Shown here one piece after another: positions 27,680 through 37,748 of a stretch of 64,000 nucleotides of DNA. Below the pieces are notes generated by a model. The model did not search any database. It saw only the letters and a program-made list of their open reading frames with translations, and was not told where the DNA came from. A program made the translations under genes and the position numbers. Location of the stretch: positions 41,916,365 to 41,980,364 of the forward strand of contig NW_019211458.1 of NCBI RefSeq assembly GCF_002443255.2, written 5' to 3'. The DNA comes from Varroa destructor. Taxonomy: Eukaryota; Arthropoda; Arachnida; Mesostigmata; Varroidae. Position 1 is the stretch's first letter. Each line of letters begins with the position of its first letter.

Positions 27680-28320
27680 TGTATAGCGTTGTATACGTTG
27701 ATTCCCGGCTCTTTTTCGGTCGTGTGACGCTAAACGACCAGCGAACGCGACATGCCGCAGCAGCGCCAGCAGCGGCTGAAACGACCGTTGCAGAGGCGCG
27801 CGCCAACGAGACTAGCGCCCTCAACAGCGTTCACAACACAAGCAGTGGCACCCGTCCAGCATAATGGTGCCGCATGCCTCTATTTTATCGCTGTAGTGTC
27901 TCTACCGGAATTTCTACCGTCGGATGAGGAAACAACGAATAACAACTATGAAGCGAGCAGCCAGTTTACTCGTCACCCGTCATCAGGGTACCATTCGCCA
28001 TCTACAAGATCTACTAACACTGGTATCAGAGTAGGACAATTGAGTGCCAATGCAGGCGTAGAAGCAGATGGTATTCAAGCTCTTCGGTAGACCGAGAAAG
28101 ATAAGGGAGAGGGAATCAACGAGAAAAAGAAGCGTCGTTCTGGTTTTGGGCTATGGACTGCTCATGGCTCGTCAGCCGCGCGCGATCTATGGATCACGAG
28201 AGAAAACACCATTATTAACAGCACTAAAGATTGCTATACGAGTGCAGCATGAGGATGTTCGTGGGGGGCAGGAGGTTGTGAGGTTCGAGCTGCTAGTTCG
28301 TTTGTAGTCCGCGCAGGGAA
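27680..28320 (+). other. GC-rich, gene-like patch downstream of insc
   Basis: A plus-strand frame from 27752 to 28247 has one stop (28088-28090). Its middle reads FLPSDEETTNNNYEASSQF, which looks like ordinary low-complexity protein. The start is Gln/Ala/Arg-rich from CAG-like triplets. A TGTAG acceptor-like site precedes VSLPEFLPSDEE near 27897, so it could be a terminal exon. No domain is recognised, and an untranslated exon or promoter is equally possible. Confidence 0.3.
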
Positions 28321-30381
28321 AAAACAGGAGCGCCTTAGCTGATTCTCTATTCTGGCTGGGAGTTGTTAGAGCGGGTACGTTTGTTTGTTGAATAAAACAG
28401 CCAGAATTAGCGGCGAAAGGGGATAGAATTAGTGTAGGCAGGCGGGGGTTTGGTCCTAGATAGTTTTGTCGCTAACGTCAGTTGTTGATTCCCCGTGCGC
28501 GTGCTCATGTGTCCGTGTATATACCTTGGGGCACAGAAGGTCCTTCCAACTGCAAGAACAAAAGCCACCAAAGCGTCTATGTTGCATTGTGCTTTATAGC
28601 TTTCACCGTTGGTTGCAACGTTGCAAGGAGACTGATTAATGAGTTTTCACTGTTCCTATAAAGAATCATTATTTCTAGTAGTTATAGAGATATGTACATT
28701 CGATTTCAGCAATGAAAATTGTAATAATTATTGTTGCTATTATCTATTTTAATATATACTTATGTCTATTTTAAAATATCGCAGTCTCGTAAATTTGATT
28801 TTTCTGGCCCATGTTCAGGGCGAAACAAATGAAACTTTCACAACTAGTTTTAATAAGACGCGGTGCTTTGTCGTAGTAATGATCATAATAATATAAAACA
28901 AGGTAACGGATTCGCTTTCTAAAATCGCTCGTTTTGCTCTAAAGAAGTTCAGTTGTCTACCTAACCTGACCCACCAGTCCACTACTCTAAGTGAATGATC
29001 AAAACAGGAGTAGTTTTGTCAGTAACCACAGCTTTAACTGCCTTTATTGTGCCTGCCAGGCTTCGGCAGTTGGATTGATGGCAATGAATGGTACATAGAG
29101 AGACCCTGTTAGGTCATGTAGTGTTTGTGTACCATAAAGGAGTTTCTGCTTTGAAACTTGGCGGGTGACATATCAGCTCGACAGCTGATACGAATTAAAA
29201 TCGGTGAGAACTCGAAAAATCCATTTTACTAAGTGGACTGTCAGAAAAAAAGCTTTTGCAGGAACTTGTCAATCTTCTACTATTTGCACATAGAAAGCGT
29301 TTTGGCAAAGAATCATACCAGGAACCATTTTACACTGTATCGGAAGTCTTTCAGAGGCCGCATTTTTCGTTGCGGTTTAGACGTAAATACAATTCAAAAT
29401 AAAAAAAAGAAGTTCGCAGAAACTTGAAGAGCTTCGTATCTAAGAAACGTTTTCAATGTCCTTGACGTGTTTATTGCTTAATTAATCCGAAAAGCAATTT
29501 TTCAACTACACCGCTTGACTACTGCCATTTATCCTTACGGTTAATTGATTCGTTCGGCTAACGACAAAGGGAGTCCTATTGGTGGCCTAAGTACATGTGT
29601 TATCGCCGCCCCCTACTGGATCTCTTCATCGGCGTCATTGTTTCACAAGTCGACGCAGCAAACGCACCTGGAGTACGGCGACGTGACTAGAAGTGGTCTG
29701 CGCGTTTTTCTTCTAGGTTCAAAACCCATTCATCCTCTTTGCTTGCTATATTTTTAGTGGTGAATTAAAAAGAAACATCTCCTAACGTCGCCATTGTAAT
29801 CTTTTACAATTTGTTTCACATTGGTAACAGGGCCCTTTCAGAAGACAGATCCCGGTGAGGGTCAACACAATTGCTTCCCACTGGCACTGTGGTAATTTCA
29901 TACATACTTCGTCAATACGATTCAGGGAAGATAATTTTTTGTCGCAGAATTGTGATCACTATTAGCAAACGTACGTGTCGCGTGTGTCACTATATGCTTC
30001 TTCATAGTAATATTAGTATAATAATTGCAACAGTTACAATGTTGAGAGACGCTAACTGGAACATGCGCCGGAGTGAGCAGGCAGACACGTAAAAAAAACA
30101 AATAAAATCTAGTTATACCGTTAATTGTAGCCCTTAGAGAAGAGGTCAAATTAACATTAACGGGAATGCAACCGGTGTCCTATACGTAAAGATGTTTTGA
30201 TTAAATAACAATCATAATAATTAGATTTATTAATTAGATAAATTCCGCAAGATTTACTGATTTTTTTCAGATCTAAGCAAAAGTCAACAGCAGTTCTTCT
30301 CTTGACAATATCTATGTAAGACAGAGACAATAAGAAATACGTATAGCTTTAGGATTTCTATATAATTACTTCCGTACATAA
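28321..30381. other. AT-rich DNA downstream of insc
   Basis: No gene is seen. AT content is high and several poly(A)-like hexamers occur on both strands. Confidence 0.55.
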
Positions 30382-30408
30382 TTTATTTATTATATTATAT
30401 ATTTTATT
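30382..30408 (-). promoter_or_regulatory. Candidate poly(A) signals for insc
   Basis: Three TTTATT hexamers on the plus strand (30382-30387, 30386-30391, 30403-30408) read AATAAA on the minus strand. They lie 470-500 nt past the insc stop in an AT-rich stretch. They would give a 3' UTR of roughly 0.5 kb. Another AATAAA lies farther out near 30226. Which one is used cannot be told from sequence. Confidence 0.45.
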
Positions 30409-30878
30409 TTGCGATAATAAATGCGTTTTCAGTTCTTCTCTATTTGATCGAATAATAAGTTTGCATAGGTATTATTTTTCTGTGTTCGCTTCTGTAACTA
30501 TATGTACATCTTTGGCTTTCAGCATTATTCTAACATTTAGGTACAACATTTGTACAATATGTTACACTGAGCATCTGTAGCGCTGTGCGTTCGATTCAAT
30601 GTTTACTCATGAACTAGAGTTGACTTTGACTAGATTGTTTCACTTGAAGATCTCTGGATGAAGGCACCCCGCGGTACGATTTGCGGGGGTTCAACAAAAC
30701 AGAAACGACGGTAACTGAACATCCAGAAACCTGTACTGTGTTCATCCTCAAAAAGGCTTCGAGGATTTAGAACTCAAAAAAAAAAATCTCATTTAACGTA
30801 ACTCAGAACTGTTTCCATTGGGGTTGCCTGATACGAGTTCCCTACTAATAATTAGAATATTTTTCATGATACTTTTGT

Positions 30879-33245
30879 CTATACGTAGGACTCCGTCTTG
30901 CTGGAGTACATTTGGAAGGTATCCCACAGCTCTTTGCTAACGAGGTCATGCGCTCCAATAGCCTCCATGTCAATGGGACTGCAAACAGCCGCGATCTTAC
31001 GCAATGCTGCGAGACAGGCAACAAGTACAGAATCGGCGTTATTACGCTCCTTGGGCTCCTTACATAAGGCCACAAGACGGTGAACACCCTGCATCTGGAT
31101 CACGCGCTCAGCAACCATTGCTGACGTGCAGAGTCGGGCAAGAGCAATGGCAGACTTCTGCTGAATCCGTTCACAAATGTCAACCTCAACCTGTTTTTGT
31201 AACATGTTAGGTCGAAGCTGCAAAAGCGACAAAAGCACTGTCAAACCACCGCATTCAACAACGTCGCGATGGCACGCCTTCTCCGAGGCGACGTTTGCAA
31301 GGACAGTCGCAACCTGATCCTTGACGAAGACGCTCTGTGCGATCGACTTATGACGACAAGCCATAATGAGGTTTCGGGTTGTGCCGTATTTGTGCAGGTA
31401 GGCCACCGCGATGGGATCGAGAAATGAGAGGTTGGCGACGGCCGCTGTCGCTAACAGGAACTCCTCACTATTACCAGCCTTGTTCATGACTTCAGTCAAT
31501 GATTTAATTAGTTGATCCATGGATTCCTTCATACCGCGCAGGACGGGTGTCTCTGTCCAGGGCGCAGTGATCTGGGTGAGCAGGCCAACGGCTTCGGTTT
31601 TCTCCTGCTCGCTCGAGTTCTTGTCTTGTAGAATGTCGCGTATAATTAGAACGCCCGCACATTGATCAAACGCACGAGTGGCAGCTGTTTGTGAGCAGAG
31701 AAGGGTCAACGCGCGCAGGGCTGTAGGCCATATGCAGCGCAGTTCACGTATCTCACAGACACTCAGGAGAGCTTCGACTCCATTGACTCGGGTGATCAGA
31801 TCACACATCGATGGCGAGTCCTGAGCTAGCGTGCAAAGAGCGGCCGCGGCACGCCGTGAGCAGCCCAAAGCAGCTCGTTTATGTCTCTTATTCTCTTCAA
31901 TAATTTTGACAATCTTAGCAATTTCCTTAAGAAATAACGAGTTAGCTAGTGTCTGCAAGGTATTCTTCACATCAGCCATCAGTGACTGGATATTCTCGAA
32001 TTCTGTGAGCGTCTGAGGCTTACTGTTGGGTCGAGAACCGACTTCACGAAGCCTACGCAGTGTTTCGTACATGTGTCGCTCAACCGATCGAGAATAAGGT
32101 GACGAATTCTCAATAATACACCGATACTCTAATAGGAAATCATTAACCTCGGTGCTGAGTCCTGGTACAGAGCTGCAGAACTTCACCCATTGACCCTGCT
32201 CAAGTCGGCGTGTCACGTGGCCAACAGTAGCTTGAACATTTTCGTGACGGTCTTGCAAGCGCGATATCGCTTCCTGAGCATCACCCACGCCCAGAATCGC
32301 CGCCAGAATCGGGTCTTTCGTGAGGCTTTTACTTTGCAAAGCGCTCAGACATTCGGTTTCGACCTGGGTGCGAGTTTGCTTCAACCACTGCTGGACAGAT
32401 GGAGCGGCATTTAGGTCACTCTGTTCGACGATCCATTGGAGATAGTGAGAAAGTGGGTGTGACTCTTCTAGTTGGACTGCGTTTGACGGCTGTGGTTGCT
32501 CAAAGGCGGTCGCATAAATATGCGAATTGTCAGACGTGAAGGTGTCGTCAAAGTTGAGCCTTTTCGTTACCTGCTGTAGGCTCCGACGATGACGCACAGG
32601 CACGCGAGGCGTCTCCATGTGGATCGGTGTCACCGGATCGTAGATATGCGACTCGCCAGATGAGTTTAGCTGGACTGGTTTTTGTGGGCTGGGACTGGAC
32701 TTGCCTCTAAGAGGTAACGATGCAATGGGTACCGAGAGTTCAGTCTCAGTGAACTCCTCTCGACCGCTCACCGAAAACACGTCTTCGGCTGATGCAAACC
32801 TCACCATCTTCTTCTTGGTGTCGTCGCTCCGTCGAAGGCGTAGAGAGCATCTCCGGATGAGTGATTTGGTCTGATTATGTCGCTTGGGGGTGCTAGTCAC
32901 CGGGCTCTTTTTGGGCTCCACTACGGGCGTTTTGTGCTTGAGTATTGGACTAGGCAGCTTCTCCGTTTTTGTGGCTGGGCTGGCCACGAACTCGTTGACA
33001 GTGTTGGTAGCGACTTGTTTGAACAGCGTTTTGCGGCAGACCTGCTCGATTGACTGAACGAGCCACTCGGCCTCGCTGGACGAGCACGAGAAGGATGACT
33101 GTCGGCCGTCTTCGACTTCCGACGCTGATGTAGTCGTCGATCCTGTCGACGACTTACGTGTCAATCTTGTGGCCGAGACACCTTTCGCTGGTTTGTGGTA
33201 GTCACTTTCGAATGAACTATTCACACTATTCTTACCACTGGGCAC
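30879..33245 (-). CDS. insc: Inscuteable homolog, main coding exon (788 codons)
   Basis: Inscuteable is a cortical adaptor. It binds Pins/LGN (TPR domain) and Bazooka/Par-3 and so couples polarity to spindle orientation in asymmetric cell division. Numbering here assumes the 21-residue upstream exon. Residues about 22-300 look disordered and Ser/Thr/Pro-rich, with an RVxF-like KMVRF at 167-171. Residues about 303-328 (beginning PSVQQWL, then ETECLSALQSK) match the LGN-binding helix of vertebrate INSC (SVQRWM...ECECMCVLQAK). From about 430 to the end are Armadillo repeats, with ERIQQKSAIALARL at 713-726 matching human ERVQQKAAVTLARL, and RNNADSVLVACLAALRKIA. The protein ends in ESYV (human ESFV), a PDZ ligand, followed by TAG at 30881-30879. 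The total of 809 aa is near the Drosophila length. The frame opens inside an intron: CTTTCAG ends at 33246, so the exon starts at 33245 in phase 0 and an ATG at 33281 is intronic. Identity is close to certain. Confidence 0.94.
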   Translation of the reverse strand: MPSGKNSVNSSFESDYHKPAKGVSATRLTRKSSTGSTTTSASEVEDGRQSSFSCSSSEAEWLVQSIEQVCRKTLFKQVATNTVNEFVASPATKTEKLPSPILKHKTPVVEPKKSPVTSTPKRHNQTKSLIRRCSLRLRRSDDTKKKMVRFASAEDVFSVSGREEFTETELSVPIASLPLRGKSSPSPQKPVQLNSSGESHIYDPVTPIHMETPRVPVRHRRSLQQVTKRLNFDDTFTSDNSHIYATAFEQPQPSNAVQLEESHPLSHYLQWIVEQSDLNAAPSVQQWLKQTRTQVETECLSALQSKSLTKDPILAAILGVGDAQEAISRLQDRHENVQATVGHVTRRLEQGQWVKFCSSVPGLSTEVNDFLLEYRCIIENSSPYSRSVERHMYETLRRLREVGSRPNSKPQTLTEFENIQSLMADVKNTLQTLANSLFLKEIAKIVKIIEENKRHKRAALGCSRRAAAALCTLAQDSPSMCDLITRVNGVEALLSVCEIRELRCIWPTALRALTLLCSQTAATRAFDQCAGVLIIRDILQDKNSSEQEKTEAVGLLTQITAPWTETPVLRGMKESMDQLIKSLTEVMNKAGNSEEFLLATAAVANLSFLDPIAVAYLHKYGTTRNLIMACRHKSIAQSVFVKDQVATVLANVASEKACHRDVVECGGLTVLLSLLQLRPNMLQKQVEVDICERIQQKSAIALARLCTSAMVAERVIQMQGVHRLVALCKEPKERNNADSVLVACLAALRKIAAVCSPIDMEAIGAHDLVSKELWDTFQMYSSKTESYV

Positions 33246-35236
33246 CTGAAAGCACACAAAATAGCAGGAGATATTAATCAAAAACTATTTTCGTGTCACA
33301 GGTTTACTGAGTTTGTTACTTCTGCACGGAAATAATCGATTTGCTCACGTACGTCTAGATAGTCACGCTTGGCTATAAAAGAAAGGAAACACAGAATTTC
33401 TGCATTCACATTCGAGCGCCCGCAAGGAAGCCAGCACACAATTGAGCAACTGCGCAGTTCGGTCAAAACCTTCGCCCATACTCTCTAAAACTGAAAATTG
33501 AAAACCGAGGGCAAGTAAGGGAGCTTCACAAAGATGACGAAGCTCAGTTTCAGCGACATCCGGTATGCGAATAAACAGCTGGCGCCGGCTTTCCCACTAA
33601 CCCAATGCTGGGGCAATTCGGTTCGAACTTCACCAGTCACCTATAGAAAAACCAAATCCACAGAGTACACGACACAATCTGGGTTGCACTCTATCTGGCG
33701 TCACAAACTAGAGCAATGCAGGGCTTGGCTTCTATTGTCTGTTGCTGCGTCAACTAGTCGATCAAACGGACTAACCGACCAACAACGCGTCTACCGGTCA
33801 GAGCTCGAGTGAGCTTCGTTGCGAGCGGAAAGCCGCGACAAACGATCTCCAACGGCTATCGGACTCGAGACCACCGACCCGAGCTTTCTCGCTGGCTAGG
33901 TGCAGAGAGAGAGCGGCCGCTGAACTCGATGGGGTAGTCGGGTTCTCGGCTCCCACCCTCTCCCCTAGGTTGGTCCAGGGCCTCACAAGGGAGGAGAGCG
34001 TGCTTAGCTCTCTACGCCAAAGTAATACTATGCTTGACTACTATATCAAAGTACTGCGATTTGCTATTACTATGACTACTCATGGGGATATAACCGCTGG
34101 CCGGAAAGCGCCTCACATTGCAGTTAGCATAATTATTTATTATTATATTCTTCTAGGTATAATAAGGTTGCAGAAACAGACCGAAGAGCTCACGGGAGCC
34201 CATTTCCAAGAACATTAACAGCCGCTGACCACACGCGCAACCATCCATTATAGCATGAATGTTTAGCGTCCATTAACGTTTAGCAACATGCCACAGGTCC
34301 TTAGGATTTGCACGTGTCAACATTAAATAGGCGAAATGGTTCATTCCCTAATATTAGGTTCGTAGACCTAATAGTTACGCTAAAGCCTAATTTTATCGTC
34401 AGATTTGCATGGTTACGCTCCGTTACGTTGAAGAGTTAGTATAATTCTCTCAGTTCTTTTAGCCGTGATACTGAACGCCGACCGAAGCACCGTGAGAATG
34501 GCAGATGTACCCACACAGCTGCGCAAAACCCATATAGAAGTTAATGGGGCACATGGAGCCGGTTATTCCTTGGACTCAAACAACGTACATACAGGCCCGC
34601 GTACAGCTACACACTAAACACACGCTACGAACGGATAAAATAAGCAAAAATCGAGGAAAATAGGTAGAAGGCCTCTCTAAAGGACGATAAAACTAGAGGA
34701 AACGAAGGTGTAACGGAAGAATTTTACGGGAAAGCTGTGCCTTTACTATTGCCGTTGCCGCCTCATCCAGACAGCCAATGGTCAACGAAGCCGTTCAGCA
34801 GACGTCTAGCTGAACTAAAAATATGCAGAAGGTCCAGCTAACGAAATAGTCTATATTCGGATCGCTTTACGACAGAAGCAAAAACTGTTTGGGAACAACT
34901 CCCGGGGACCAACCAATATTCGAGGACCCTTAACCAAGAGATGCCTTAATATGACTTTTTTTTTTTTCGGTTATGCGAGCGCGCCGACCAGTTCCAGTAA
35001 CTACTAGCAAAGATTAGTCCGTGCAGTATCGGACCCTCAACCAAGAAGCAACTGTTGATGCCTATAGGAGCGCACAAGGTAATATCGTCTGCGCCAGTAT
35101 GACGCAAGTATCAGAAAACATTCTACCTAGGCTAAACATCGAAACATATAGGCACGCATACAAATATAGAAATCATCATAGAAAGTTTGTCTTGTATTTG
35201 CACCGATGTACATAGACGATAACCTGATGCACTTAC
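33246..35236 (-). other. insc intron 1 (predicted)
   Basis: The intron is bounded by GTAAGT at 35236-35231 and a pyrimidine-rich TTTTGTGTGCTTTCAG ending at 33246. A TTGATTAAT branch-like sequence lies about 30 nt before the acceptor. It holds a GC-richer stretch at about 33530-34000 with GAGAG runs, open on the plus strand (33534-33812) but matching nothing I know. This could be an intronic enhancer or an alternative promoter. Nothing else stands out. Confidence 0.72.
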
Positions 35237-35299
35237 CAACTTATTGTGGAAGCTGGCCGACTTGCTAATATTACCGTAAACTCGATCATAGTGAACCAT
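35237..35299 (-). CDS. insc: insc first coding exon (21 codons), predicted
   Basis: This short exon reads MVHYDRVYGNISKSASFHNK plus L, then meets a consensus donor (TTG|GTAAGT, intron starting at 35236). The ATG context is AACATGG, ideal with A at -3 and G at +4. The exon ends in phase 0 and the main insc exon begins in phase 0, so they join as ...HNKL|VPSGKN... without a shift. It lies 1,991 nt upstream on the same strand. The 5' end of this exon may be 35324, after a TAG acceptor with a CTAAC branch-like site about 24 nt upstream, which would imply a further noncoding exon. I recognise no homology in these 21 residues. The call rests on splice signals, phase and start context. An alternative first exon elsewhere remains possible. 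Confidence 0.68.
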
Positions 35300-35346
35300 G
35301 TTGACAGTGTGGATGTTCCGCTGTCTACCCCACACAGAAGGTAGCG

Positions 35347-35367
35347 TTAGTGACGGGCTGTCACTAA
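35347..35367 (-). repeat. Small perfect inverted repeat upstream of the insc start
   Basis: TTAGTGAC and GTCACTAA form 8-bp perfect arms around a GGGCT loop, about 50-70 nt upstream of the proposed insc ATG. On the minus strand one arm contains the CTAAC that could be a branch point for the TAG acceptor at 35325. The stem could therefore mask or expose that site. This is speculative. Confidence 0.5.
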
Positions 35368-35639
35368 TACGATCGTTTAATCCTTAGCAAGCGAGAGATG
35401 ATGATCTCTAGTTCAAGTAGTTGTTTTCACTGCCGTTCGGAAGATGATGTTGTACTTGATAAGCACGGCTATTCACGTGTGTACCGCTGAATCATTGGCT
35501 GTGCTATAGCACTCCGTCGTTTATTATCATGACTACAATTGCTACTATCGAAATAGTGGTCATCTGGCTATTTTCAACTGCTATCAAGTGGTTCTTGAAC
35601 TAGAGTTCTGACTTTCTGCTTGAGGATTCTAACTTATAT

Positions 35640-36250
35640 ACACCCGTAGAGAGGCCCCAGGGAGAGGGTAGTCCAGCCCTGAACCAGAGTCTCCAGTCGG
35701 CGCAGCGCCAGAGTCGCGTCCAGAGCACCAGATGCTACCTGGCCGCTCTTCTCGGCGATTGGCGCTGTACATCGCCACAGGCCGCCGATTCTATCTAACT
35801 CTCTATTTATTTCTCGTTCTCTCAGTTTTTCTTCCTTTTCTTGCGTTCATTCTATTCCTGCTTTTTCTATGGTCTCTTTAGATATAGAGAACACCCTCTC
35901 CGTCTGTTTCTGTGTACGCTTGGATCGCGTACGAAAAAAAAAATGCAAGTGAGTAAGTAGCTTCGATGGTGGCTGGTGTGGGCCGGGGGTGAACACAGCC
36001 CTGCTGGCTCATATCTGTCTGTATACAGTGGTCGGCAATCTATTCAGCCGGTGACGTAGCGCCGGACTCAATACCGAACAACAGATCTGCCGTTGCTCCG
36101 CCCTAACTATGGTGACGCGTGCCAGCTCTGAGGGCATAACATAACACCTGGCTACTGTGCCTAACAGCGCCAGCCGACGCTTCAGAGGTCTGCTTGAATG
36201 ATCAGACGCCGCGAGGTAGCGAATGACGACTTTTACCGGCGGTTAGAAAC
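35640..36250 (-). promoter_or_regulatory. GC- and GA-rich region upstream of insc, candidate promoter or leader
   Basis: This block is clearly GC-richer than its surroundings at 35640-35800 and again at 35980-36240. Between them (35800-35900) is a pyrimidine tract that reads as GA/GAGAG-rich on the insc strand, as in many arthropod promoters. It lies 0.35-0.95 kb upstream of the proposed insc start codon. No convincing TATA box or long ORF is present. The assignment to insc is by position only. Confidence 0.3.
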
Positions 36251-37172
36251 TATGCTGAGCGACAGACACATGGAGACGACTACGTCGAATCGTTTCTGAG
36301 ATGCGATACACATGAAAACAGGGAGATGAAGGTAACGACAACTGTTTCTGTTTACGGGAGTTCCGTTGAGGGCCGCTATCAGCAGCGCCACAGTTCAATT
36401 GTTTAATAAACAGATAGGTGGGTAGGTCGATCAAAGCAGACGGGTAGATCAGTCAAATGGTCTGTGTATCGGAAGCACAAACCAATAAATAAAAAATAGA
36501 AATATACAGAAAGGTGTGTATGTTCGCGTAGTCGTAAAGGTGTAAAAATTCAACTCTATATTGAGCGTCTTTTTTCCTCGTCATTGTTATTTTTCGTAGC
36601 TGCTATTCATTACAGTTTGATTTACTCACAACGTTTTTCGAACTACGTTGCAGTATTTCGTGCCACACGACTTGGTCGTAATCACTTAATCTTTATCGCT
36701 TTATTAGTATCGCTCTTGAATTTCTGTGATAACAAACCAGCGTAACAAGTGAACCCATACCCACGTGGACACATATTGCCTGTCTCCGTATGCCCGGTTC
36801 AGCTGCCCGAAACATCTTAGTCGATGTATGAACGTACGTTACGTTCAGTGGTTATCGATGCGACCAGGACGCACTCTTACCGTCATCCGAACGCCCTACT
36901 CAGTAATATTCAGCATATACTTGAGCAGAGTTCGCGTGCTTTTCCCCGCTCCGTAATGACGGTACCTATCCACTACCCCATTTGAAAGCAGACCTTGTAC
37001 ACTGACGGAATTACGATAAAACTCAATATAGTATTCTGTTTCGCATATTCTCCCTTCGATTCACCAGTCACCACCTACCCGAGCTTCACCATTTATCCAG
37101 CCGCTTCTTCTACGCGGAGTTTTTTTTATGTTACTCTACCGATCTGAGCACGATGAGGCATAACATAGAGGG
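36251..37172. other. Noncoding DNA upstream of insc
   Basis: I see no coding feature here. It could contain insc regulatory sequence or an untranslated exon. Confidence 0.5.
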
Positions 37173-37748
37173 TCACACATAAAAAAAAAGAAAGCGAATC
37201 AGACAAGGAAGACCGTTCTCCATGTAGGCTTGTTCCCCATTTTTGCCTATCGATATGCAGACTAGCTGTTTTCCTGTAGGGTTGCTATCAAACAAGCAAA
37301 CTGGTCTTGTTCCTCCGTCATCGCTGCCGCCCCAGTCGTCTGCACTAGTAGCAGCTCCACTCCCACAAGAACTGCCAGGACAGCAGAAAAAGCTACGAGA
37401 CCCGGTTAAGAACGATATCAGTTCACCTCTAGTCAGTACCGCCGCACTCGTATCGTCAGCTCGTCGTGGTTGTCTCCATCTTACGAGACCTTCGTCTAAG
37501 AGGAGCAGCTGGCCTAGCGGCTCCCCTCCCTCACCAACCAGCGTGCTCTGTCCTTCTGTATGACGCGTGCCGAGTTTAGGTCGTCTTAAGGTTGTAGTAG
37601 TAGTAATAATAGTAGTAGTAGTAGTAGCAGCAGCAGCAGCAGCAATGACAGCTGAAGAAATGGCGGTAGTGGGTTTTAAGTCTCGGTCGAGCGCCGCAGT
37701 CGCTCGTAGTATCAGCGGTTCAAGCATATTCTGTGCTTGAGGGTGCAC
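37173..37748 (-). CDS. 191-codon GC-rich ORF of unknown meaning
   Basis: An open frame on the insc strand, about 1.9-2.4 kb upstream of the proposed insc ATG. Residues about 30-55 are runs of Ala, Thr and Ile made by the triplet repeat at 37594-37644. Later parts are Gly/Ser/Asp-rich (SADDWGGSDDGG). The overlapping plus strand is open for 106 codons as well, which points to composition rather than selection. I recognise no domain. It could be a 5' exon of insc, an exon of another gene, or a GC-rich regulatory island. A coding role is not established. Confidence 0.2.
   Translation of the reverse strand: MHPQAQNMLEPLILRATAALDRDLKPTTAISSAVIAAAAAATTTTTIITTTTTLRRPKLGTRHTEGQSTLVGEGGEPLGQLLLLDEGLVRWRQPRRADDTSAAVLTRGELISFLTGSRSFFCCPGSSCGSGAATSADDWGGSDDGGTRPVCLFDSNPTGKQLVCISIGKNGEQAYMENGLPCLIRFLFFYV
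37594..37644 (+). repeat. Compound triplet microsatellite (GTA/ATA/GCA)
   Basis: A run of GTA units with an imperfect AATAAT break passes directly into six GCA/CAG units. It is 51 nt in all. The two arrays share a third position, so one probably arose from the other by point change and slippage. Confidence 0.9.

Noticed and set aside
30845..31210. Short plus- and minus-strand frames overlapping the end of insc
   Set aside because: They are shadows of the insc coding sequence in other frames.
33246..33281. ATG at 33281 as the insc start
   Set aside because: The 12 residues before the Val at 33245 read through a clear polypyrimidine tract and CAG acceptor, and they have no resemblance to Inscuteable.
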